From Ziziphus jujuba (lineage: Eukaryota; Streptophyta; Magnoliopsida; Rosales; Rhamnaceae), in the NCBI RefSeq assembly GCF_031755915.1, contig NC_083385.1, positions 14,281,001-14,345,000 on the forward strand: DNA of 64,000 nt. Reading direction: 5' to 3'. The notes below the pieces were generated by a model, which saw only the letters and a program-made list of their open reading frames with translations, did not search any database and was not told where the DNA came from. A program made the translations under genes and the position numbers. Below, piece after piece: positions 12,700 through 24,002 of the stretch. Positions within the stretch are counted from its first letter, which is position 1, and each line of letters opens with the position of its first letter.

Positions 12700-13050
12700 C
12701 TAAATTCATAATTTTTTTTTTTTTAGTTTTACTATTTATCACTAGTAATGATAATTATATTTAGTATACAAAAACTAATTGGATGCATTTTATTATATAT
12801 TAATTTTTTATACTAAAAATATAATTAGAAAAAATCAACTCATTTAGGATAACCAATTAAATAGTTAAATAGTATATAGGTTCTATTGGTAATTGGCAAT
12901 TGGTAACAGTAGAGACAAATAGCTTCTTTTTTCTTTTTTTTTTTAAGTTTTCCTTTTCTAGCTAGGTAGGGTGGTTGAATTCTCAATTGAGTTAATCGGA
13001 AAATGTTAATGCATATTGATGTTGTATATAAGAATATAAGAATATTTTTA
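12700..13050. other. intergenic, no gene seen
   Basis: AT-rich DNA between the hAT-like element and the next inverted-repeat element. Poly-T runs occur near 12,712-12,725 and 12,928-12,945. No coding frame or RNA gene could be recognised. Confidence 0.5.
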
Positions 13051-13400
13051 GTGTTAATTGCACTTTTAATATCTTGTGATTTGATTAGATTGTACACTGG
13101 ATCATCGAATTTAAAATATTCCAAATTAAAGTCCCAATGTACAATTTATTTTGCATTAATGAAAGTTTAAAAATTAAAAAAATTAACTAGTTTTCTCAAT
13201 TTGCAAACATAATAAAAAAAAATGATTAATTGATTAATGAAAGAACTAATCAAATTTCTTCAATTTTATACTTTATGTTTGTCAATTTGAAAATTAGACT
13301 AATATGAAACAAATTGTAAATTGAAAATATAAGCGTTTTAAACTTAAGAATCCAATATACAATTTGACCAAAATACAAGTACTAAAATACAATTAATCCA
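13051..13400. mobile_element. degenerate inverted-repeat element (MITE), ~350 bp
   Basis: The left arm (GTGTTAATTGCACTTTTAAT at 13,051, later GATTAGATTGTACACTGGAT) matches the reverse complement of the right arm (GGATTAATTGTATTTTAGTA from 13,400, later GTCAAATTGTATATTGGATT). The arms diverge by perhaps a quarter, so the element is old. It has no coding content, and no clear target duplication could be assigned. Confidence 0.65.
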
Positions 13401-13610
13401 TATCCTTATTGAACCATGATCCCTTTACTAAACTTTTTTTCTTTTCATGTGGTTTATTCATTTAAGAAAATTAGCTTTTTTATTGCTTCATTTCCTGAAT
13501 ATTAGATATCATTGTATGAGCGAAAATTCTATCTAGATCTTCTTTCTTCCTTTTTCTTATCTCTCCTTGTCGTTCATTTAAAACATTAACAATACACAAA
13601 TAAAATAAAC

Positions 13611-13641
<31 letters not shown>

Positions 13642-14486
13642 TCTGTTACTCAACAAAGACAAGCAAATAAAGATCTTCAGTGAAAATCCATTACTTATAT
13701 TTAAAAAAGGTTTGAAACATGTTTTCTTTATTTTTTTTCTTGAAACAAAACATGCATATTGATTACCATATCCAGTACCGAGAACAAATTATGGATATGA
13801 CTTCAAATGTCGTTAAGGTTAAAAATTAAGCCATATGGATTTTTTTTTTTCCTTTTTTCAGGAAAATTAAGCCATATGTTGAGCATGTCAATTTACTTTA
13901 TTATAATCTTTTCTTCCGCCGCATCATTTTTAGGACTATGTCTTGTCTTTTTAAGCATGCTTAATGATGTAAACAAAGAATTTTACACTTAGATCTATGT
14001 AGAAGTAATTCTAGCAAATGAAGACATTGATACCATTTTATTTATTTATTTATTTTTTTGAAGAAGGGACATTGACGTAATTAGTGTCTCATGTCGTTAA
14101 CAAGTTTTACTACAGCTGGTTCATCAAAAATCTAAGGAAAAATTCTAGCTAAACCCTTTTAAGATAAGGAAAAATACGAAATAGATCTTAAAGTTTGTAA
14201 AATTTCAATCATCACCCTTACAGAGTGATTTAACCATTTAAATTATTTTTTTTCCTACGTAGTATATTACAATGACATTAATACCCTTGTTCCATTAGTG
14301 GATATAACTATTGGGATTAAAAAATTATTAAAATTTTAAAAAATTTTGAAATAATAGTTAGGGAAAAAGTCAGGTGTCAGAGGTAAACTCTATTCGGCTT
14401 GCTCACTCTTCACCCACCAACTTCTCGCTCAACCCCACAAAACATGAAATTCAATAGGTTCGCTCAACCCCACTTCTCGCTCTATT
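13400..14486. other. intergenic with simple repeats
   Basis: No gene seen. A (TA)n tract lies near 13,620-13,640. Near 14,380-14,490 a short duplicated phrase (TTCTCGCTCAACCCCAC and CGCTCTATTCGGCTTG) adjoins the 3' end of the OPI10 pseudogene. Confidence 0.5.
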
Positions 14487-14858
14487 CGGCTTGGCTCTCA
14501 GCTAAAACTTTTTGAACCATCTATCCAAAATATCCAAGGGAACCACCAATTTACTCCTATCAACCCCACAAAACAATTGCATGAAATGGAACAAGTTCTC
14601 TGCCACCTTCATCCCCAACCTCTCGATCCTCTTCTCCATGGCCACATCCAGGGATGACAGGATGGTCAAATCCTCCACAGAGATCCCAATCTTTGTTGAG
14701 AGTGGGATGGTGTTGGCGTTGAGTTAGAACTGACCACCAGGCTTCGGCCAGGGGAGAGTGAGGATGGCGGAGGGACGGGAAACAGTGACTGCGCCACAGA
14801 AAAGGAAGGCGTATTTAGGAGAATGGATGTAGACGGCTAGGGTCAATTTAGGTAAAGG
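14487..14858 (-). pseudogene. OPI10/Hikeshi homologue pseudogene, probably processed
   Basis: On the minus strand one uninterrupted register of 372 bases reads LTLAVYIHSPKYAFLFCGAV, TVSRPSAILTLPWPKPGGQF, stop, TIPLSTKIGISVEDLTILSS, AMEKRIERLGMKVAENLFHF, FCGVDRSKLVVPLDILDRWF, KKF, stop. This matches the plant OPI10/Hikeshi-like family (DUF775), whose animal member Hikeshi imports Hsp70 into the nucleus. Two in-frame stops, TAA at 14,726-14,724 and TAG at 14,504-14,502, fall where the family has Gln, consistent with C-to-T changes of CAA and CAG. There is no start codon, the N-terminal part is missing, and no intron interrupts the frame. A decayed retrocopy is the likely origin; no poly-A tail is clear. 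Confidence 0.8.
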
Positions 14859-15250
14859 CCGAGATCTGGGTAAAGGCCGTCCACTGAGTGTTAAAAAATA
14901 AAAATAAAATAAAAAAAACCCACCTCTAAAAAGAAGAAAAAAAAATCCCATACAGCGAAAGCTAGAAACTTCTTCAACACAATATGCACATTGTCCAAGC
15001 CTTTTTCAACGTCATCTCAAATATAAAACCCATCATTTTAATCTAAAATTATCTTATTACCCATTTTCGGTTAAATCTAACAGGAAAAGCTAGACAGCAA
15101 GGGAAGTAAATTGAATTATATTAAAACTAAGTGTAATATCTATAATTATACTAAATGTGAGGGGGTCTAAATAAAATTAACCCAAAATCTAACAAAGAAT
15201 CTGCAATAAGATCTCCGTATTGGCCTCGGTATGCATCTATATTGCTTGAA

Positions 15251-15991
15251 GGGTCCATTTGATATATAGGATATAATTAGATTAAGATTGGGATTATGAC
15301 AGAATGGGATAAAAATCAATTAAATTTTATATTTTCTATCATTTAGATAGAATTGATGTTTTTTTTATAATAATTATTAAAATGAATATAAATTAACACA
15401 TAACTATTGATTTTTGAATTAAACAATATGATTTAAATTAGATAAATTCAATATATATATATGTCTTTTATTGAATATTTTTTATTAAATATTAATCTAA
15501 TTTATTTATTTTCTTTACAATTTTTTTTATATTAACTCTTCTTTTATAAAATAAAAAAAGTAGTGTGTTTTAGGGTATTAATACCAAATGAAAATAAAAA
15601 ATGAAACAAAAAAAAGAGTGAAACTAAAAAAATAAAAAATAAAAAAGAGTGAAACTAAAAAACAAATTAAATAAAGATTGAGATACAAAAAGAGAAAAGA
15701 ATTAAATTAAAAGAAGAAATAAAAGAAAAGAGAAAATGGAATAAAGAATCAAATTAAAAAAATAATAAAAATAAATTAAAAATAAAAAATATGGTTTTTC
15801 AAATTAAATTAGCATTTTACATGAGTGGGATTAAATAATCCAACACCATCATATGGGATAAGATAGAACAGTAGGAAGCTAATTATTTTGGAACTTCGAA
15901 TTTTTTAATCCTATTGGTAGTTGTCTTCAAACTCCTGTTAGGAATTACTTTAACCCAATTCCAATCCCAATCTGTCTTGCCAAACACACTC
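15251..15991. mobile_element. possible hAT-like MITE, degenerate
   Basis: The left end GGGTCCATTTGATATATAGG and the reverse complement of the right end GAGTGTGTTTGGCAAGACAG share a weak terminal similarity. Both are followed by GATTGGGATT-rich sub-terminal sequence, a pattern common in plant non-autonomous elements. Flanks CTTGAA and CTCGAA may be remnants of a target duplication. The interior from 15,590 to 15,790 is A-rich low-complexity DNA. No coding content. Boundaries are uncertain. Confidence 0.4.
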
Positions 15992-15999
15992 GAAAAAGA

Positions 16000-17903
16000 G
16001 AAAAAGGAAAATAAAATAAAATTAAGCGTTGTATTTGATTTATAGAAAAATACTATTTGTGAACCGGTGATAATTATTGGTGGAAACCTATATGATAATT
16101 TGATTGGATATATAAAATAGTTCACTTTCCGAATTAAGTTTTTAAAATAAAAAAAAATCATATTCCATAATTAAAGGCAACTAATGAGTAATAACAATGT
16201 AAGCAATGGTTCTTGCCAAAAAAAAAAAAAAAAAAAAACCATGTAAGCAATGGTCATATTTGTATCATTACCACTAATATAAAAGCATCTCCAATGAAAT
16301 ATCTGCTGCTTCTATCTATAAAAAAAATGGTCAGGTCAAATGAATAAATAGTGTTTTTAGAAAATTTTTTTTCTAGATCAGAGTCCTTTGTAACGCGACA
16401 TAAAAACTCCTTATTTTATTGAAATTTCATAAACCTAAATGAAATTAAAACTAAACTAAATGATAAATGAAATGAAATTTACTGAAGTCTTGGACTACAA
16501 AGAATAATTAAATGAATTGTATCAATATCCGGACCATCTTGGCTGTGCTACCGGAAGCTCTGGGGAAGTCGGAATAGGAGAGCACTCATCTTGAAGTTGT
16601 CCCGTATCAAATCTGGATTGTTGGTTTTTCCCAGAATTTTTGATACTTTATAACACGTATAAGATTAAACCATGGGCCATTCCAATCAAATTAATTCTTT
16701 TTTATTTGAATATAAATGAAAATGCTAGTAAAAATAAAAGCATCACTGGAAAGAAAAAAAGAAATATATCAATTTTTGCTTTGTAGAAGTTCTATTAGAT
16801 AATGTGAATTACAAATTCAATTTTTTATCTCTCGTCTTTTCTTAACAGTTCACATTATTTTTTCTTTCCTCTATCTTCTCCTCATCTCCTCTCCTAATAT
16901 ATCAATTTATTTCATTTAAAATTCTAAACATGATCTATTGAAGAAAAAATTTAAAAAGACATTGTCTATTAGTAGATATTATATCACCCAAACTTTGATA
17001 CTTTCTAAATTCTTTATCACATAAGCTCTAATGAAAAAACTATTGAAAATACTCTAACTATTGATTTTCCCACTAAATTGTCCTCTAAACGACTGATTAC
17101 CTGAAAAGGTTGATGATAAAAAAACAAAAAAATATATAATGAGTTTTGTTTTTCTTTTTTTCTTTTTTTCTTTTTTGATAAATAACCATATGTAAAATGA
17201 GTTCTTTAATTAAATGCCTTTTTACATTATTTATATTTAATTTTTGGTTGTGACTTCAAACTGCAAATGAAACTAATATGGGGAATTTCATCCGCATGTT
17301 ACTGTCAATTAGTTTAACAAGGTCTGATGTATGCTAGCTAGCATGTAGGAAACTTAATAGGAGTAGTTCTTTCAATGATAGCCCAAAAACAAAGGCACTA
17401 TATTCTTGTGCAATAATTTTGAATTGAAATCCCCATTATTTCAACATTCAAATATACATATATCAATTAATTTTAAGTAAAATTTATTTTATTAAATTAA
17501 AATTCATCTTTAATAACTATTAGATTTTATAAATAGATCGGCCTTATTTTTAAATGAAAATCTAATTATCATAAAAAATAATTTTAGTTTAATAAAAAAA
17601 AATGAATATTATTTAGTCTAACCATCTATTTAACAAATACTAAGAGTTATTGCTTGTCTAATTAGAATTGTAGTATCAATTTATTAATTTAAAATGACAC
17701 TTTTAGCATTTAACATATTACTGCATATCTATATTATATAGGAAATTTGTTTTTAATAGAACTAATTTATATATACATATATATATAAATATATTACTAG
17801 GAGTTGTATGTAGATGATAATTAGGTAAAAATGAAAAATGACTGCTAGATCTAGAGTGCTGAATTTGGTTGAAATGGGACAATGAATATTCTACAATAAT
17901 CAA
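16000..17903. other. intergenic, no gene seen
   Basis: AT-rich DNA with poly-A/T runs near 16,219-16,239 and 17,140-17,180. No exon-like frame, RNA gene or strong inverted repeat was recognised. It lies downstream of the MYB gene, which reads leftward and ends at 18,943. Confidence 0.5.
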
Positions 17904-17918
17904 GCGCGCGCGCGCGCG

Positions 17919-17956
<38 letters not shown>

Positions 17957-17957
17957 A
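17904..17957. repeat. compound (GC)n(AC)n(AT)n microsatellite
   Basis: About 16 bases of alternating GC are followed directly by about 14 bases of AC and then about 24 bases of alternating AT. It is a continuous alternating purine-pyrimidine tract, which is a Z-DNA-prone sequence at the GC and AC parts. It directly adjoins the inverted-repeat element at 17,963. Confidence 0.95.
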
Positions 17958-17962
17958 ATTAT

Positions 17963-18093
17963 ATGGTACAGACCACACCTAAACCGATGTCTTTTTAAAA
18001 AAATCGGTTTTTATTGTATATATGTATATAACATACACAACAAAATCGGTATTTTTTTTGAAAAAATATCGACTTAAATGTAGTCTGCACCAT
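17963..18093. mobile_element. 131-bp inverted-repeat MITE
   Basis: The left arm (ATGGTACAGACCACACCTAA then ACCGAT) pairs with the reverse complement of the right arm (ATGGTGCAGACTACATTTAA then GTCGAT). Pairing continues through the AAAAATCGGTTTT-like inner parts. It is flanked on both sides by AT repeats, consistent with insertion at TA-rich sites. Non-coding. It lies 0.85 kb downstream of the MYB stop codon. Confidence 0.75.
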
Positions 18094-18119
18094 AAAAATA
18101 CTATATATATATATATATA

Positions 18120-18942
18120 TATATACATTCAATATCAAATGAGACACCTGACATGGCCACAATATATATAGAAAGTGCTGGGCAACTTAAAAGTTTCCCT
18201 CTTATCTAGTTGGAACTGCATGATGAGATGTAACTAGTACTTGTATATCAGAGAGATGTGCCTCTCTACAGTGTATCACGCGCAAACATATATTGTTTGT
18301 TATTGCAAACATTAAGGAAACTATAAAAGAGTGCAGCCATATTTTGATACCCTGCTCGCTACATCTTCCCAAGTTGCATCCAAAACGTCAAACCGCCTCT
18401 TTTTTTCCCACTTTAATACTACTGCCTTTTCGTAGGGGTTCCGGGTGTACTTTGTGATTGATACAATTCAACCCCCAATGTGTTCCTAGGAAATTAAATG
18501 GATAAAAATATGGAGTTCTTGTTAAAAAAAAAGAAAAAAAAAAAGGTAAATCCATTAGAATCGATTGGACCCATATGCATGCAACATTAAGCTGGAGAAA
18601 AGGGCATTCTTATATTTAGGATATCAATTTCATCATCATAACAAAATGATTGAAAAACATTTATATATGGAGCTAGATATATAAGGGAATCGATCATGAA
18701 AGAGATAGTCAAAAACTAATGAAAGAAAGTGTTAAGGTACTACAGAGTAAAAACAATTTCTAAGCAATTGATGAAATATTTATTATAGTAAATTTGCTGG
18801 AATTAATAATTCTGACACCAATTTTTTTCCCCTAGACCCCCCTAAAATCTACACACCTTCACATGTGCCTATATTAATTAGCTTGACTCTTCAAACAAAA
18901 AGCCAGAACCAGAAACTTGAAGGGGATCCATGCCTCGGCCTC
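18120..18942. other. 3' flank of the MYB gene
   Basis: No gene is seen. The proximal part (roughly 18,700-18,942) probably holds the 3' untranslated region and polyadenylation site of the MYB gene. No single polyadenylation signal can be picked with confidence in this AT-rich DNA. Confidence 0.4.
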
Positions 18943-20295
18943 TCATTGGTAGGTTTTAGAGAAGCCTGAAACCATTGGAGGATAAACAAAGGAGTTCATT
19001 TCTGATCCCCAACTTCCACTATCTGCAGAAGTGCTACTAGTACCACCGCCTGTATTAGTAGTAGTAGTAGTAGTACTACCATTGACCATGTCTACTCCAT
19101 AAAAGCTCTCCGAACCATCAATCTGTGAGCTGCTGCTATAGATCAGTTGGCTTAGTTCAGCTTGTAGACTCTCAAGCCCTTGAAACATGGTTGAACCACA
19201 CCCATCTTCCTCATACTGTGTGCTTGCCAATTGTTGATCATAATTAGCAAATACTTGATCTTGCAGCGGCGCAGAGGAAATATCAACCATGGGATTGGGA
19301 TAGTGAAATTCTGTGGTTGTGGTAGTTTGACTTTGAGTGGAAAATCTTCCACCAAGTTTGATCAGCAAATTCTTAATGGCGGTTTGATCTTCATAATTTT
19401 TGAGTTGTGGGTTGTAGTAATTACTCGGATTCACCACCGGTGGCGAAAATGATGCTCCAGGAAGCTGATGATCCTGCCAATAGGGTAGTGTTTGGTTCAC
19501 AAGAAACCCAGGAAGAACATGAAAACTCTCGGTTTCTCTCTTGATCTCTTGCTTTATTAGGTTGTTGTTTGCTCGCCGAGCTTGAGCTTGCTCTCTGCGC
19601 TGCTTTCCGAGTAGCTTCTTCTTCAGCCTCGTGTTCCAGTAGTTCTTTATATCATTATCAGTCCGTCCTGGTAACTGTGATGCGATGATAGACCACCTAC
19701 ATGTATGAAAAAATTTATGCCAAACAACTTTGTTCTTTGTTTCACTTTGATTTCAAGAAAAAGAAATCAAATTTTCAACATATCTTAGGATCCAGAATCA
19801 CCTTATATCAGGCAATAAACTTATTTATTGACCAATATAAGTTGATTCTAAACCACAAAAATTTCCTAGATTAGAGACTCACCATATATATATATATGAT
19901 GTGTATGTATATATGTTTATGTACCTGCTTCCGATGCTTATGTAGAGGCTGCAAATAATGTTATCTTCTTCCTCCGAGAAGCCGCCATGTTTGATATTTG
20001 GGCGGAGATAATTCAACCACCTAAGACGACAGCTTTTCCCACATCTTTTAAGGCCTGATCAGGTTTCATACATACATACAATGTTAATAATTGATAAACT
20101 GAGAGAATAATTAGATTAAATTGGATTAGTGGTATAGATTTTTTCTTAAAATGTTTTACCTATCTTCTGAGGCAAAGCAATCCAGTTACCACCAGTACCG
20201 TGCTCTTCAATGTAAGCTTTGAGTTTGGCATCTTCTTCAGGCGACCATGGACCTTTCTTGACGTTGGCTTTGTCACAGCAAGGAGCTCTCCCCAT
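18943..20295 (-). CDS. R2R3-MYB transcription factor, subgroup 14 (RAX / MYB36 / MYB68 / MYB84 type)
   Basis: Three exons: 20,160-20,295, 19,925-20,054 and 18,943-19,696, giving 339 aa. Exons 1 and 2 are 136 and 130 bases with introns after G46 and within R89, the classic plant R2R3-MYB pattern. The protein starts [18 protein letters not shown]2 has Trp at 17, 38 and 58; R3 has Phe71, Trp90 and Trp109, the canonical spacing of a two-repeat DNA-binding domain. The bHLH-interaction motif of R3 is not seen. The C-terminal half has [13 protein letters not shown] and, near the end, [12 protein letters not shown], resembling the subgroup-14 signature. Relatives control axillary meristem initiation (RAX genes) or endodermal Casparian strip differentiation and root development (MYB36, MYB68); which role applies cannot be told here. 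It acts as a nuclear DNA-binding regulator. Confidence 0.93.
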
Positions 20296-20387
20296 TTTTG
20301 TTTCTGGGTTTGTTGTTGTTGTTGTGAGACTCTAGTTAGATAGCCGCTGTGTTTGTTACCCACTTGATTATACCAATAATGATAACG

Positions 20388-20450
20388 TTAATTTATATAT
20401 ATATATATTTATATATATAAGATAGAAAAAGAGAGAGAGAGAGAGAGCAT
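20388..20450 (-). promoter_or_regulatory. putative core promoter/5'UTR of the MYB gene
   Basis: On the minus strand a TATATAAAT-like tract lies about 95-125 bases upstream of the MYB start codon, next to a (GA)n run (about 20,428-20,448 on the plus strand). Plant core promoters often have a TATA box and GA/CT repeats near the transcription start. The assignment is tentative because TATA-like tracts are abundant throughout the window. Confidence 0.35.
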
Positions 20451-20459
20451 AATAGCTGG

Positions 20460-23400
20460 AGGAGAAGAAACATGGAAAGGGTCACAGAATTTCAAAAAGG
20501 TGAATTGGAAAAAAAAAAGATGAGGCTTTATGGTATTAAAATATTGAAGAAATTGGAAATGCCAGAACAGTAAGACCAGGGTTTTCTCATTGTCTTTCTT
20601 AGTTCAGAATCTACAATATAATCTTTCTTTATATCATATGTTACTATTGTTAATTATCCTTTAAAAAATTGTATTGAACAGTTATTACATATCAAATATG
20701 AAAAATAAATAAATAAACAAAGGTCCTAATTCTATGTGGTTGATGATGCATGATCAAGAAACGAGTGGACTACTTCCTATGTGGATGATGATTGCATGAT
20801 CAAGAAATGAGTGGATCCACCATCGAAGGTGATAGCTTAGAGGAAAGAAATCCCTCAACCTTCACACATGCGAATTTGAAAGTTGAGATTCGAGTCTTGG
20901 CAAACTTTTTTATTATTTCAGATGATTTTATACCGCAATGTCATATGGCGCAGAACTACAGCTTGATGCCTATGATATTACAATATGCATCTTTTTTCTT
21001 TCATAATAATAATAAAAATAAAAAATAAAAAATAAAAAATAAAAAAAGGAAATGAGTGGACCCCAACTAGAAGAGTTCATTGTGATCATCAAGCATCACC
21101 ATGGTTGAATGCTTCCTTCACTTGGTTCATGGACTAGGAATGTTTCTTCTATTATATTAGACATTGTATACATATGATGATAGCATACCAACGTGCTATG
21201 TAAGAATCACTACGAAGTAAGCCAAGTTGCAAAACCAAAATTTTTTTTATTAAAATTAATCCTTTTTTACATCAAATTATATATATGAACATGTTCTTGT
21301 GAATTATGGCGTAATTAAACTCGTAATTTAGTTTATTAACTAATATAACCAGTTTTAGATGGGGTGGATAACCAAATCACCACTGAATAGAGAGAAACTA
21401 AACTGTATGCGGTTGAAAATTATGATGGAAAGTTTTTCAAATTAAAGCGACAATAATAGATGGCTTTGTACAACTAAACAAAATACCCGAAAAGAAAGAT
21501 TTTTAATTTTAATTAAAAAAAAGTTGGTAAAAAAATTTACGGATGGGACCAATTATACAAACGACACATGCCACTTTGGAGACCCCAAAAATAAAAATCG
21601 AAGACTTTTTATATTAGCAGTCACAAACAAAAGAAGCCCACTGTCACGTCTGTTACGTCACCAAATTAGACCTTATTGCCTACTAGTTATGCTTTTTTAT
21701 TCAAAATTCAGAATGTGATTTTAATTGTTAGTAAAATGTCTAAGCAAATGCTCTCGATAGGAACAGAAGAAATTAATATTAGCAAAGAAATGAAATTATA
21801 AGAAATATGAAAGTTGGTGCACCAAAAGAAAATGGTGACTGACTTGACTTAACATGAAAGGGGTATAAGTCAAAGATTGCATTAAAAAAGAAATTAGTGG
21901 TTGATTTTTCACTCCGTTTAGATTTGTCCTTGGAATTTCTTTCACTGCATTTGCTGTCATATATTTCTCTGCTTCATAAAGTAAATAAAAGTTCTTTGGG
22001 AAAATACAAGTACAATACTTTTCAAAAAACGAGAGAAGGAATTGGTCTACTTGGTAGGCCACACTCTCTCTCTCTCTCTCTCTCTCATAAAAGGTAAATG
22101 CTTCCCCTTCTTATTTTGTGTGTGCAATCAGCTTGGACCTACATGGGTTTGAAAGAGTCTTCATTTGACAGTGTTAAAAATGGCCAATACAGCTCAAGCC
22201 CATGATCGAATTCTTTTTCTTTTGTTCGCCGTAAATATGCAGAAAGATATTTGAATCGGTGAAATACTTCCATCAAAAAAAAAAAATCAAAAGAAGGGTG
22301 AAATACATGTACCGTGGCGACTGACTTTTATAGAATGCCTGAATGGGTTTCTTGTATAAATTAATTTGACCATAAATTCGAGTTAAATTATTGTCATCTA
22401 AAATGTCTATAAGAATGATCTACACGAGTACTTGCATTCACATTGTTTTTCTTTTTTCTTTTTTTTTTCTTTTTTTTTTTTTGTGTGTTTTGTTACGTAT
22501 GTATGTTTTAAAAATATTACATGGTGGAGTTTCTTGAAGTGAAAATAGGGAAACTTTAAAACCCAAATTAGCTTGCTTTAAAACCAAGATATAGGTGAGA
22601 ATTCAACCATTGAAAAGTAGAGCAGCGAATAAAATGGATGCATCGAAAAGTTTTTAGAATAGAAGATTCTGATTGAATCGTAACCTAACACCCAACAGTA
22701 GCTACTGATGACATGTCAAAATAATCTCTTTAATGTGTCATTAAATGCATATCCTTTCAATCCACCGATTATCAGTTAATTTCTTTTATATATATATATA
22801 TCAAAATCAATGAGTGATAATTAAGTTCGACAAAAGACCATGATATAAGAAGTTTGAACTATAAAATTTAATTTCTATGGCAGTGATAATCTAATAATAT
22901 TGTCTAATTTTATATAATATAAGAAATTAAAATTGAATCATAAAGTAATTTCATAGAAACTTCGTCACAAATAGTTAATTTCCTAGAAATTATGGTCCTG
23001 TACTTATTTAATTTTTAGGCGTTTATAGTCTTTTTAAGACTGGAAGCAGCTTTCATTTCAGTGTTGACATGTTAGACACCATGTAAGGAAAATTGGGTTA
23101 TTTCACACATTTCAAGGAGAATTAACCTATAAGAGTACTAGACGTGAAATTTGGAATAGAAGAGAAAAAAAAAATGCATTTAAATAAAATCTGTTAATAA
23201 CTCAAATATGACGTTGAAAATTTATGAACATCTAGAAGAACCCGAAAGATCAACAGTGTGAAAGACTTGTTTAACTTGTGTTCACCAGTGGAACCATTTA
23301 AATTGTAGTCCAAGTCCAAGAATTTTCAAAAGCAAGCGCACATCATGTCTTAGCCACAGTCAAAACATGTTATCTTTTTATATAATTGGGGAAAAAGGAT

Positions 23401-23971
23401 TTCAGCAAATCAAAACTTAGGAGTTATGAGGAGTTATTATCAATTAAACTATCCTTAAGGAAGTCACAGCACATATATAAATAATACATATTAAAAAGGA
23501 AATACCCATATGATGTCCATCTAAGGACTGAAAAAGTACTCAAAAGTTGGCTATTATATATATATATATACATAAATATGTATGCATTTTATTCATAGTA
23601 GAATGTTCCGATGTGCAAAGAAATCACCCTTGAAATTATTCAACACGATTTCGTGTCGTGATTTTGTTGTTTAGAAAACCGTAGGAAACTCTATTTCTAA
23701 GAATTAATTAATATTCAGGGAATTAAAATACTAGTAACCAAATATTGATAATTTCAGCACACTCAATTAAAGAAAATCGAAAGCAAAACAACGTAATTTC
23801 GCTTCATCTGCCCACAAATTATGTTTTACCTTCATCAAAGGAAAAAAGTTACAATGTTCTTCTTTGGTTTAATAACATTTTCCACCGCTACACATGGACG
23901 GTTTCAAACCCAGATACGGCTCCTTGAAATAAAAGCAAACCAGAACGACCGTAAAGAAATTTTCCCAAATT

Positions 23972-24002
<31 letters not shown>

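Larger units (their letters stand above)
11502..12700. repeat. old ~85-bp tandem duplication interrupted by a transposon
   Basis: The sequence starting ATATTGTTGAAAGTATATTC at about 11,502 runs through TAACCAAATCCACAATGTTTG to about 11,587. A second copy then begins (ATATTGTTGAAAGTAGATTC). This second copy is split at 11,610 by the hAT-like element and resumes at 12,630 with GATTTATGTAACCAAATCCA, continuing to about 12,697. The two copies differ by scattered substitutions, so the tandem duplication predates the insertion. Confidence 0.85.
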
